From Microglena sp. YARC (taxonomy: Eukaryota; Chlorophyta; Chlorophyceae; Chlamydomonadales; Chlamydomonadaceae): a stretch of 64,000 bases of DNA. This document shows positions 1-11,198 of this stretch, in pieces (within the stretch, counting starts at the first letter, position 1; each line of letters starts with the position of its first letter). The stretch is taken from assembly GCA_022414725.1 (NCBI GenBank), contig CM039464.1, positions 1,240,001 through 1,304,000 on the forward strand, read 5' to 3'. The notes beneath the pieces are model-generated. The model was not told the origin of the DNA and did no database searches. It saw only the letters and a program-made list of their open reading frames with translations. The position numbers and the translations under genes were made by a program.

Positions 1-184
1 ATTCAACTGCACTTCAAGTTCAAGTTCATTCAACTGCAAACAAACTCGATCATAGCTACAAAACTAGGCCAAGCCAAAATTGTAGGCAACAACAAGCAAA
101 GTGGCTGCTGGCCCTTCAAAGGACTGGCCAAATCTTGAAACTGCCGACAGCAGTCTCGTGATTGGTTGCTGTACAGGGGCTGTA

Positions 185-392
185 CAAAGATTTTTTGTAC
201 AGCTACGATCAGCAGCTTCTAGGCAGCTACCCTGTCTGGCTATCCAGCCAAACTGTGCGCAACCTCGAGCACCATCAAGCTGACATAATCAGCTTTCCAG
301 AACTGCTAAATTAGTTTAGTGAAGCCCAGTGGTCGGCTCAGGGAGCTACCTATTAGAAGCTGCTATAAAATCCGAAAAGAAAAACCTGCACT
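185..392. repeat. Foldback (MITE-like) element, family A
   Basis: The left arm (about 190-260) reads agcagcttctaggcagct and continues into a 'ccagccaaac' segment. The right arm (about 318-392) is its degenerate inverted complement, with gaagcccagtgg, gggagctacct and agaagctgct followed by aaaagaaaaa. The same pair of arms recurs many times in this window, best preserved at 43.7-45.2 kb. No ORF encodes a transposase, so this would be a non-autonomous hairpin element. The arms have diverged, so this copy looks old. Confidence 0.55.
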
Positions 393-888
393 GTCCCAGA
401 CTTAAAGAGTAGTACACGTAGTACAATAAATGAGTAATACAATAAAATGTAAAATAAAAATATAATGTAAAATAAAGTATATAAAATAATACAGGTATAA
501 TATAATATTCGATATAGTAGTAATATAATATGGGGCAGTAAGCGTAGCATGCGAACAACAGAAGGACAACCCAATATGGTACGCATAGCCTCTTTTCGAG
601 TTACGTGCGTGAGTCCCCCTTGCTTTCACTCTTTCTTTTTTCGACGACGCGTCGCCATTCTATCGAATGCTACGCCCCCCCTCGGACCCCCTGATATCGA
701 GTTGCGCTGCCCCCCGACCCCCCCGAGATCCACGCTTAGTGCTCTGACATCCGATGGCTACGGCCGCGGCTGGTACTGGTGCTGGTGCAAGGATTCCTAC
801 ACAACAATCCTTACATCAGGCTTGAGTAGCCCAAGTAGCTACTCAATCTGGCCTACATACATCTGAAGGAATCAAAACTGCTTGCCTT
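393..888. other. AT-rich tract and unassigned DNA
   Basis: Bases 400-540 are AT-rich and low-complexity (aataaaatgtaaaataaaa type). Bases 545-888 have balanced composition and contain a 105-codon plus-strand open frame (549-866). That frame matches no family I recognise and is rich in Pro, Ser, Cys and Trp. I see no convincing splice or start context and do not call a gene. Confidence 0.4.
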
Positions 889-890
889 CA

Positions 891-1195
891 CTGTTCCTTT
901 TTTGAGCTGCGTGTAGCAGCTTCTAGGCAGCTCTCTTTCCCTGTCCTTGAGCCAATCTAAAGCTAGCTAGTGCGTCCTAAAGCTGACATGGCTGGCATTC
1001 CAATGCAGCAGTATTATTTGGACTCGACTCAGTCGCTAGCTAATGGAGCTAGGTGAAAGCTGATACACGTAGCCAAGTGCTAGTGCGTCTGACAGCTGAC
1101 ATGACAGGCATTCCAATGCAGCTGCAAGCATTGGACTTGCCCCTGTGGCTGGCTAATGGAGCTGGTTGGAAGCTTCCAAGAGTAGCCCAACAATG
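891..1195. repeat. Terminal-inverted-repeat element, family B, degenerate copy
   Basis: It opens with a ctgtt...gagctgcgtgtagcagc segment, then 'cttctaggcagct' and 'ctttccctgtccttg'. It closes with ggctggctaatggagctgg, ggaagcttcc and gtagcccaac. The same left and right ends, better preserved, are at 47031-47302. The middle holds a duplicated piece (ggcattccaatgcagc twice, near 994 and 1107). No coding potential is seen. Confidence 0.5.
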
Positions 1196-1215
1196 AAATA
1201 GACTCCCTTGCCTTC

Positions 1216-2260
1216 AATTGTCAAGCCGCTATGAAAAGCCCTGGGCGGCTGCCAGCGGATTGGTAGCATGTGTATCTTGTCGATCGAGCAGTGAGATGCA
1301 AACTGGGATCGAAAGAGAAGTGAACGCTCTTTTCAAAGTGGTGCCAACTGCCCAACTGCCGGCACATTGTTCTCCGATGTACATCGATGCCTGTTGTGAA
1401 TGGGAATCAACTGGGAGGTGGGCACTCATTTCAAAGCAATGGCGGCAGCAGTACCATTTCCCTGATGCACATCGATGCCTATGGCGAAGTGGGATCGACT
1501 GAGAAGTGAACACTCACATACAAAGCAATGCCAACCGCCAGCACATAGTTCCCTGATGCACAAAAAATCCTGATGTGAAATGGGATCGACTGAGAAGTGT
1601 ACACTCACATACAAAGCAATTCCAACTGCCAGCACATATTTGCTTGATGCACAACGATGCCTGATGCGAACGGGGATCAACTGAGAACTGAACACTCTTT
1701 TCAAAGCAATGCCAACTGCCAGCGCATACTTCCCTGATGCACAACGGTGCCTGATGCAAACGGGGATTGGACGAGAAGCGAACACTCTTTTCAAAGCTGT
1801 GCCAGCTGCCAGCACATACTTCCTTGATGCACAACGATGCCTGATGCAAACGGGGATTGGACGAGAAGCAAACACTCTTTTCAAAGCTGTGCCAACTGCC
1901 AGGGCATATTTCCCTGATGCACAACGATGCCCAATGCACTGAGAACTGAGCACTCACTTCAAAGCGGTGGCGGCAGCAGTGCATAGTTCCCTGATGCAAA
2001 ACGATGCCCGATGCGAATGGGGATCGACTGGGATGTGACTACTCTTTTCAAAGCGGTGCCAACTGCCAGAACATAGTTCCCTGATGCACAACAATTCCTG
2101 TTGTGAAGTGGGACTGAAAGAGAAGCGAACACTCTTTTTAAAGTGGTGCCAACTGCCAGCACAGAGTTCCTTGATGCACAACGATGCCTGATGCAAAGTG
2201 GGATCGACTGGGATGTGAACACTCATTTCAAAGCGGTGGCGGCAGCAGTGCTCATCTTTT
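1216..2260. repeat. 90-bp tandem array
   Basis: Roughly ten units repeat with a period of about 90 bp (ccctgatgcac motifs near 1461, 1551, 1641, 1731, 1821, 1911, 2079 and 2169). Each unit carries aacgatgcctgatgc, gggatcgactgagaagtg, cactcttttcaaagc and caactgccagcacat blocks with moderate divergence. Because 90 is a multiple of three, open frames of up to 175 codons appear on the minus strand. Their translation is only a 30-residue repeat with no recognisable fold, so I treat them as shadows. The first unit is preceded by gccctgggc...gcgatcgagcagtg, which recurs at 2333-2390. Confidence 0.8.
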
Positions 2261-2261
2261 C

Positions 2262-3060
2262 ACAATCAGCTGTCTAGTGGCATTGGAACATTGGGGTGAA
2301 GCCCAGGGAGCTGCCTAGAAGCTGGTAAGCAAAGCCCTGGGCTGCAGCCAGCGCATTGATAGCATTTAGATATCTTGGCGATCGAGCAGTGTGATACAAA
2401 CTGAGACCGAAAGAGAAGCGAACACTCTTTTCACGATCAGCTGTCAAGAGCTGATGACTCATTGGGGTGAAGCCCAGTGGCTGGCCCAGGGAGCTGCCTA
2501 GAAGCTGGTAAGAAAAGTCCTGGGCTGCAGCCAGCACATGGGTCCTTGATTCCATGATGCACATTGTCGTCTGCTGCAAACTGAGATCGATAGAAGAGTG
2601 AACAAGTTTCCATCAAGCATCGTTGGTGGTTGACATCAGTGCAAGCAAACGGGCTGGCACCCTTAACCTCAAGCCTCCCCATAAGGCATATTATTTATTT
2701 ATAGAACGCTCTTTCCAAAGCAGTGACTGCGGCAGTGCTCTTCTTTTCACAATCAGCTTTCCAGATCTGATGCTACATTGGGGCGAAGCCCAGTGGGTGG
2801 AGTTAAGCGCTGCCTAGAAGCTGGTCTGAAAAGCCCGGAGATGCAGCCAGCTAACATCCTTGTCCTTGATGCTCATCGATGCCTGATGCGAACTGGAATA
2901 AAAAGACAAGTGAGCGCTCTTTCCAAACAGAGGGCGGCAGCAATGCCCCTCTTTGCACAATCAGCTGTCTAGTGCTGATAAAACATTGGGGCGAAGCCCA
3001 GTGGGTGGCGCTAAGAGCTGCCTAGAAGCTGGTAAGAAAAGCTGAAAAGAAAAGCACTGC
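2262..3060. repeat. Tandem copies of a family A right arm with flanks
   Basis: Four irregular copies (starting near 2262, 2432, 2748 and 2955) share cacaatcagctgtc, cattggggtgaagcccag and gagctgcctagaagctgg, followed by a ctgcagccagc tail. These are family A foldback right arms amplified together with flanking DNA that also resembles the 90-bp array (gaaagagaagcgaacactc). No gene is visible. Confidence 0.6.
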
Positions 3061-3374
3061 GCTGCAGTACTGTTTTTAAAGTGCGATTTATCGCATTTTG
3101 TGATCAAACCCTTCTTTTAGGGAATAGGCCCTGCAATGAAACCCAACCTTTCGAGAATCAGCCTGCAGCCAGCAGATAGCATGTATATATTGGCCATTGA
3201 GCAGTCTGGTGTGAGGAGCCTTTTCCTTTGAGGACAGAGATTCCACTCATCGGGTGGGTCCCCTGATACAATTAGAAGCACGGAGGACGTATAGAGGGGC
3301 ACATGGCCACTCCTCTGAAAATGGACCATGACATGCAATGCAATGGAACCAAAGTAAAGTAAAGCCACATGCGG

Positions 3375-3548
3375 AGGGATTGGCAATATTATATCATATG
3401 ATATCATGTCATCATATGATATCATATGATGCCGGCAGTCTGACTAAGCCAAAGTTACCTTATATAAAAGGTATGTAATATCATATGATGCAATTTGTAT
3501 GATATCATACTCGCCTTTGGTCAACATCATATGATATGCCGGTCCCTA
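3375..3548. repeat. ATCATATGAT palindrome-rich element, copy 1
   Basis: The element is bounded by agggattggcaat on the left and gccggtcccta on the right, which are roughly inverted. Its interior is dominated by the self-complementary words atcatatgat and atgatatcat. It also carries the unique stretch gccggcagtctgactaagcc. A second copy lies in the opposite orientation at 48781-48979, so this is a dispersed, probably non-autonomous element with terminal inverted repeats. Confidence 0.65.
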
Positions 3549-3599
3549 CTTAATGCCCAATATTATATTGGACATTAAGCACTCCGGTGTGGGATTCAA

Positions 3600-3790
3600 C
3601 GCTCAAGTCTTCATACGTACAAACAGGTACAAATGTACATTTATGTACAAACAGGTACAAATGTACATTTATGTACAATATATTATTATGTGTATATGTA
3701 CAACAGATATTCACAAATATGTACAAATGAATCACACAAAGGATACTCAAGTAGTTGGGTGTAGTACAAGTATAGTACAAATGTGTTAGT
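3600..3790. repeat. GTACAAATGTAC-type palindromic short tandem repeat
   Basis: A segment of about 30 bp containing acaggtacaaatgtacattt is repeated twice (3624-3682) and then decays into gtacaa/gtatatgtac words. The sequence is self-complementary, so similar open frames appear on both strands (3553-3789 plus and 3550-3795 minus). Neither frame looks coding. Confidence 0.6.
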
Positions 3791-3799
3791 AGCAAACAT

Positions 3800-4808
3800 G
3801 TAGTGCGGCACTACATGAAGTCAAAGGATACAGTGACTAGATATGTAGCCATGTAGCGCACACAGGGATCCTATGTAGTTGCATGTCACTGAAAAATCTG
3901 CACCCCTGCGGCACACCTCTCATCCGTAATGCACCCTGTCCAGCCACATAAAAGAGTGCCGAATACCCCCCCAAATTAGCAGTGCGTAGGAGTGTAGGAG
4001 TGAAGGAGTCCTATGTAGTTGCATGACACTGAATATTCTGCCCCCCTATGGCACACCTCTCACTCGTAATGCACCCTGTCAAGCAACATAAAGCATGCCG
4101 AATGCCCCCCCCAAATTAGCAGTGTGTAGGAATGAAGACGGTGTGCATTTGCACAGCGGCACTACATGAGGGCAACAGGTCCAGTGACTAGATGTGTAGC
4201 CAGGTAGCGCAAACATGGGTCCTATGTAGTTGCATGTGGGAGTGAAGGCGGTACACCCTTGTATAGCGGCACTACATGAGAGCAACAGGTCCAGTGACTA
4301 GATTTGTAGCCATGTAGCGCACACAGGGATCCTATGTAGATGCATGTCACTGAATATTCTGCACCCCTGTGGCACACCTATCACCCATAATGCACCCACC
4401 CGAGCCACATAAAAGGGTACTGAATTCCCCCCCCAATTAGCATTGTGTAGGAGTGTAGGAGTCCATTTCAAGCCACATAAAAGGGTGCCTAATGCCCTCC
4501 CCCCAAATTAGCAGCGTGCAGGAGTATACATTTGTGTGTAGACGGTATACATTTGTACAGCGGCACTACATGAGGGCAACAGGTCCAGTGACTATATATG
4601 TAGCCAAGTAGCGCTCACTGGGATTATACGCAGTTGCATGTTACTGCACATTAAGGGGGCATTCAGCCCCCTTTTCTGCCCCCCTGCGGCACACCTCTCA
4701 CCCATAATGCACCCTTTCAAGCCACGTACAAGGGTTTCGAATACCCCCCAACTTTGAATTAGCAGTGTGTAGGAATGAAGGCGGTGTACACTTAAACAGC
4801 GGCACTAC
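3800..4808. repeat. Irregular tandem array with gtagccatgtagcgcac units
   Basis: Six or so copies of a composite unit carry cggcactacatga, gtagccatgtagcgcacac, gcacacctctcac and aattagcagtgtgtaggag. They start near 3810, 4150, 4270 and 4560, with partial copies between. Spacing varies because internal parts were duplicated separately. The last unit runs directly into the kinase exon-5 copies at 4809 through the shared word actacatg. No gene was seen. Confidence 0.65.
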
Positions 4809-5108
4809 ATGGAGACACATAATCCGGTGCTAAGAACTGCGTCCTGTAGTCATGGGTGGTTCAGTGCCTCCGTCACTGTCAGACGTGAGCTCTCCTCTCT
4901 TTGGGTAGCTTTTGGGGCCAAAACTCTGCTAGTAGCTCTCCAAAGACTGCTAGGAGCTCCACGGTGCTGCGTAGAGACACAGATTCATTTCCTTCAAAAA
5001 CTGTATGCGTTACATGAGGTCAAAGGATCCGGTGGAAAGAACTGCGTCCTGTAGCCATGGGTGGTTCAGTGCCCCCATCACTGTCAGACGTGAGCTCTCC
5101 TTTCTTTG
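4809..5108 (-). pseudogene. Two partial copies of the last kinase exon
   Basis: Segments 4809-4908 and 5002-5108 are near copies of 5338-5440, the end of the kinase coding region. They share atccggtg.aagaactgcgtc, ccatgggtggtt and gtgagctctcct blocks. Read on the minus strand they would encode the final HPWLQDAVL-type residues and the tail. They lie beyond the stop codon of the real gene and lack the rest of exon 5, so they are duplicated debris or part of a long 3' UTR. An additional block, gctagtagctc..ccaaagactgctaggagctcc, is carried along in both copies. Confidence 0.7.
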
Positions 5109-5216
5109 GATTGCTTTTGGGGCCAAAACTCTGCTAGTAGCTCCCCCAAGACTGCTAGGAGCTCCATGGTGCTCCGTATAGACTCTGCTTCTTTGCCTAA
5201 GAAACAGAACGTCAGG

Positions 5217-5300
5217 TGGTCAGTTAGTTACGAGACACATGGCTGACGTGTCAGGCTTCGTTTCGGTCGGCGGTTGGACGGACAGGCGGACGACAGGGTG
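5217..5300. repeat. Dispersed repeat shared with 44683-44765
   Basis: The words cagttagttacgag, tggctgacgtgtc, ggcttcgt.tcggtcg and ggac(a/g)..cgga occur in the same order in both places. The two copies are moderately diverged. Nothing in them looks coding. They may be fragments of one transposable element. Confidence 0.5.
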
Positions 5301-5345
5301 AATCCTCGGGGTGAATCAGGGTGCTCACGCCGAAAACTGTATGTA

Positions 5346-8300
5346 TTACATGAGGTCAAAAGATCCGGTGGCAAGAACTGCGTCTTGTAGCCATGGGTGG
5401 TTAAGCGCCTCCGTCAAGGTCAAACGTGAACGCTCCTCTCTAGTCAGACACCGCCGAATGAAGTCAACGCCCTCGGAGCTCATAGTTCGCCAGTTGCCGT
5501 AGTCCATGGGGATGGGGTCGTTCTCAACGGCGAGCATCACATCGTCAAGCTTGGCTGCTCGCACTGAAGCAGCATCTGGGAAGAAGGGGAATCTGAGTGC
5601 ATGGAGCCAGAAGAGGTAGAAGAGGTTGTCAGAGGTTTTGTAGTTGTTTTTATTTTTGGGATTTGGATTTGGGAACCTGAGAGCATGGAGCCAGCAGAGG
5701 CAGTTGTTAGCGGTTTTGCAGTTGGGATTTTGGTTTTGGTTTTGGAATTTGGTTTTGGTTTTGGATCTGGATTTGGTTTTGGGAAGAAGGGGAATCTGAT
5801 TGCATGGAGCCAGTAAGCTCAACGGCAAGGATCAGATCGTCAAGCTTGGCTGCTCGCACCGAAGCAGCATCTGGGAAGAAGGGGAATCTGGGTGTATATA
5901 TCCAGTTGTTTGTGTTTTTGCTGTTGATTTTGGTTTTGGGATTTGGGAAGAAGGGGAATCTGGGTGCTGAGATCCAGCAGAGCCAGCAGGAGAGCCACGG
6001 ACCAAGAGGATACTGGCTGGTGGGTGGGCGGTTGGATGGTGGGTTCACGTGCATAGGCGGATATAGGATCACATTGTCAAGCTTGGCTGCTCGCACTGGA
6101 GCAGGATCTGAGAAGGAGGGGAATCTGAGAGCATGGAGCCAGTAGATCCAGTTGTAAGTGGTTTTGCAGCTAGTTTTGGTTTGGGGATTTGGGAAGAAGG
6201 GGGAACTGGGTGCATATATCCAGTAGAGCCAGTTGATAGTCGTTGGTAAAAAAAGAAACATAATAATAATTCAAATTATTGGGTTCATTAAACAAAAATG
6301 GCATTTTTTTAATGGAATTAAACAAATTATTATTTTAAAATAAAAGGTACACTGCCCGGCAAAACAGCTGTACGCCCCCAGTAATACACTCTTAAACCGG
6401 GAGGTTCATTTAAAAATTAGTGTACAGAGCCAGTAGAGTGTGTTGTTTGTCGTTCGTATAAAAAACAACATAATAACAATTCAAATTATTGGGTTCAAAA
6501 AACAAAAATGGCCATTTTTGTATGGAATCAAATAAAATATTATTTCAAATCCAAGGCAAACTGCCCATACGGCAAAACAGCTAATGCAGTACAACCCCAG
6601 TGTTACACTCTTCAAAACGGGAGGCACGTTTTAAAAATTAGTGTACAGAGCTAGTAGAGTGTGTTGTTAGTTGTTAGTATAAAAAGAAACATAACAACAA
6701 TTCAAATTTTTTGGTTTAAAAAAAAGGCTCATGCCAAAGATCCGCACGGTTCTGGTGGTTTAGTTTTTGGTGGTTATGTGGTTTAAAAAAAGGAGTAATT
6801 CCGGTCATGGCCAAGTGCTGACCAGCTTCCCCTCACCTGAATTCGTAGAGTCAGCAGAGGGTCATGCCAAATATCCAAATGTCATTTTTTACATCATCTC
6901 ACGTTTTTTTTTAGCTACCGGTATATTGAAAGTATAATATTGACTGAGCCTATGTGTCGCGGAAGGAATGCTCTCCAATAGTGTAAACCGATTTACCTAC
7001 CTACGTGCGTATAGCCAGTAGAGGGTCATGCCAAAGCTCCACATGGTTCTGGTGGTGTAGGTTTTGGAGTTTTAGGTGTTTTAGGAAAAGGAGTAGGCAC
7101 AGTAAAATGTAGTAAATGGTTATGGCAAAGTCCTGACCAGCCAAGTGCTGACCAGCTTCTCCCTACCTGAGTGCGTAGAGCCAGTAGAGTGTCGTGCCAA
7201 CGCCCCATGTGTAATTTGTTAACATCATGTTGACTGTTAGTTAAGCTTTATTGAGTGTTTTAGATTGCCTGAGCCTTTGTGTTGTGGCAGGAATGCTCTT
7301 CAATAGTGTGAACCGATTTACCTACCTACGTGCGTAGAGCCAGTAGAGGGTCATGCCAAAGCTCCACATATCAGCAGCCACGCCATAATCTCTAGCGTAT
7401 ATCTCTGGTGCCATGAACATCGGGGTCCCACTTCTCCTGACCAGACGCTGTGAATCTGCACAAGTGCGTGAGTGTGTTTGTGGTTGTATGTTTGTGGTTG
7501 TACATGTGTGTTTGTACGTGTGTTTGAGATGGTGTGAGGGCGGTGTGAGGAGGAGGGGGGGAGGGGGCAAGGAAATAAGGAGGGCAGGGGCACAGGGGTC
7601 CTGCTTCTCCTGACCAGACGCTGTGAATCTGCACAAGTGTGTGAGTGTGTTTGTGGTTGTATGTTTGTGTTAGTACATGTGTGTTTGTACGTGTGTTTGA
7701 GATGGTGTGAAGGTGGTGTGAGGAGGAGGGGGGGGAGGGGGCAAGGAAACAAGGAGGGGAGGGGCATAAGGTTCCCGCTTCTCCTGACCAGGCGCTGTGA
7801 ATCTGCACAAGTGCGTGTGTTTGTTTGTATGTGTGTGTGTTTGTGTGTTTGCATGTGCGTTTGTATGTGTGTAGGGGTATTTATATATGTGTTTGTATGC
7901 GTGTTTGTGTGTATCTTAATATGTGAATCTGCACAAGTGTGTGTGTTTGTATGTAAGTGAGTTTGTATGTGTATTTGTATGTGCGTTTGAGATGGTTTGA
8001 GGGTGGTGTGAGGAGGGGGGGGGGGGGGGAAGGGGCAAGGAAACGAGGAGGGAAGGGGCACAGGGGACCCGGCAGAGCGGCCCTTCGGGCCACCTACCCA
8101 AATTGCCACCAGGTGCCCTACCTTGAAGGACACCAAATCATCCCTGATCCCTACCTGAAGACCCCCTCTCTGAAGAACTAAAAAAGCTCTGAGACTGACA
8201 TTAACTACTCGGGATTCTTTATACAGAAGAATAGGATACGCGCTGCTTGACTGTGCTTCTAATTTCATGAGCAGTACGTCAGGAAAAGTAATAGCCTACT

Positions 8301-10437
8301 TCTATAGGCAATAGCAATAGTAAATGAAGTATACCCACATTACTACTGGAACTATCAATGACGTACTTGTACTATTCTGGATCAACTGTAATGATAACGC
8401 CTGGTGGGGCGTGGTGTTAAGGGAGCCCGTCGTACGCGGGTAGGGAGCGGTCTTCTACCTCAACTGGACAAGCTACCATCGCGGTTGACAACGACCTGCG
8501 ATGCCAAGAGCGACCGAAGGGGGGATCGAACCCCCGACTCTTCATCCTCAGAGTGATTTGGTCTATCACTAGACCAATGTATGTCACCGAAAAGGGGCTA
8601 GGATCAACTGTACTTATACAGTATCTGTTCTTCAGTTGGTACACTCTTCTGTTTAAGTTTAAAACCTGTTATATTCTGGCTGCACCCGAAGCCTTGAGCC
8701 AGGAAGACACAGCCAGCTCATTCTGACTGCACAAGTCGTAGTACCGTACCAAATCGAAGTACGGCAGCAGTACAGGGTTAGGCAGGGCCCCATGACCTAC
8801 TTGTAATATTCTGGCTGCACCCGAAGTCCAAAGCCTTCAGCCAGGGAGACGCAGCCAGCTGGAGTGACTGCACAAGTCGTAGTACCTTACTAAATCGAAG
8901 TACGGCAGCAGTACAGGGTTAGCCAGGGCCCCATGACCTACTTGTAATATTCTGGCTGCACCCGAAGTCCAAAGCCTTGAGCCAGGGAGAGGCAGCCAGC
9001 TGGAGTGACTGGCTGAAGAGAGGATTAGCGTGTGGGTGCTTGAGGCAGAAGTTGGCGGGCTTGACATCCCCATGGAGAATATTAAGTGCGTGGCAAGCTC
9101 CAATAATCTTCAGAATCTCAACGGCGACGAGTGCCAGATTCTTCTCATTCAGGGCACCGTGCTTCTGCAATACATACAATTATGTTGGTATGTTATTGAG
9201 CATCTCAGGGATCTCTCTGATCAGTTCAGATGCACTTAAAAGTGAATGATTGGAATTTCACGATACAGAGTGAAGTGTACTTCACTCTGAAGGGTTGATG
9301 GAGGCGGGGTGGGGGTGTACACCGGAACCAAGGAACCCTATCTATAGTGCCGCCAAAGTTTCTACACATTTCTAGGGGGGTGGGGGGCGGTTTTGGATTC
9401 ATTTTTCGGTTTCTTAACTTCCTCACCAGACGGAATCTAAGATAAGAAGGCATCTAAAATACTTTGAGACTCATATTCTTCAAATCCGTGAGTACAAAAA
9501 CATGAGGTCTATTAACTTAAGCTTGCAATATTAAGTGGAATGCATCAAAGATATGTGTTAGAAACTTTAGATGTGTGTTGTGCATACATTACATTACATT
9601 GTCATCGACAGGCCATTATTGGCCCAAGACAATCCCGCTCCGCAACATCTGGGAGGGGTCCTCCAAAACATCATCAGAAAAAGAAAGTAAATTTTGCAGC
9701 AAGCAAGCACTATTATCAGCACTATTTTAGACTAATTCCATACAAGATATACATTCCATATAAATAAAATAAATAAATATATGATATAATACTAATACTA
9801 GTACTACTACTAGTCCTACAAATAATTATAATAATACTAATAATTATAACAATACTAATAATATTATTAATTATTATAATAATAATAATTAATGCTAATA
9901 CTAATACTATTATTATTAATAATAATAATAATAATTATTATTATATATACATAAATTCCGTAGAAGATAATGATAATATGCCGCACCTCCACATATTTCT
10001 GCAAATCTCCTCCTCGGCATAATTCCATAACCATCTGAACATGCTCAGCATCCTCAAAGCGGCCCAGCAGGCGCACAACGTTGCGACAGCGTTGCAGCTT
10101 GTCCAGGATATCTACCTCACGAGTGAGCCTCTGCAAAGCCTGGTCTCTGCTGAGTGTTTTTCTCGACTTGGGCATGATTTTGATGGCAACCTCATAGCCC
10201 CTGCAAGAAGTGAGCAGAATTTAATTTGATGATGATGATGGTGGTGATGGTGATGATGGTGGTGATGATGATGATAATGGTTGCATTTTTCCTGGTGACC
10301 CAAAGGTGGGTGAGCCTCTGCAAAACCTGGTCTCTGCTGAGTGTTTTTCTCGACTTGGGCATGATTTTGATGGCGACCTCATTGCCCCTGCCAGAAGTGA
10401 GCAGAATTTAATTTGATGATGATGATGACGATGATGG

Positions 10438-10494
<57 letters not shown>

Positions 10495-10503
10495 CGATGA
10501 TAT

Positions 10504-10573
<70 letters not shown>

Positions 10574-11148
10574 AATGATGGTGGTGATGATGATGATAAT
10601 GGTGATGATGATGATGATTGCATTTTTTCTGGTGACCCAAAGGTGGGTGAGCCTCTGCAAAACCTGGTCTTTGCAGTGATTTTGTTTCCTTCTAAAAGTG
10701 GGTTTCTCCTAGCTTTAAGCTCTAAGCCTCTTCCAGGGACAGCGTTTTGGTGCTTTCTATAGCTTTGTATAGCTTTTTGTAGCTTTTAAGGGCCACTTAG
10801 GGCAATTTCAAAAAATAAACTTTTTTGTTTACATTTTAATAGCGATAATTTCGTTAAAACGGGGTCAAAACTAGCGATTGCTATACATAGCGGAAATAAA
10901 AATCCCTGGGTCTTTGCTGAGTGTTTTTCTGAACTTGGGTCATTTTGATGGCGACCTCATTACCCCTGCAAGAAGGGAGCATAATTTAAATTGATGATGA
11001 TGGTGATGATCCTGATGTTGATGATTGTTACATTTTCCCTGGTGCCCTAAAAGTGGGTTAGCCTCTGCAGAGCTTGCTCTCTGCTGAGTGTTTTTCTATA
11101 CTTGGGTCTTTTTGATGGCGACCTGCGAGAAGTGAGCAGAATTAAAAT

Positions 11149-11198
<50 letters not shown>

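Noticed and set aside
1426..1999. Minus-strand ORFs of 161-175 codons with a 30-residue period
   Set aside because: They are the 90-bp tandem array. Overlapping frames are open, and Cys/His spacing follows the repeat and is not a zinc-finger pattern.
7351..8268. 305-codon minus-strand ORF rich in Pro, His and Thr
   Set aside because: It spans intron 3 and reads through copies of the exon 4 edge. The true exon (7326-7455) joins upstream in another phase at a canonical acceptor.
10221..10679. Poly-His, poly-Met, poly-Ile and poly-Ser ORFs
   Set aside because: They are frames of the ATG/CAT microsatellite within kinase intron 1.
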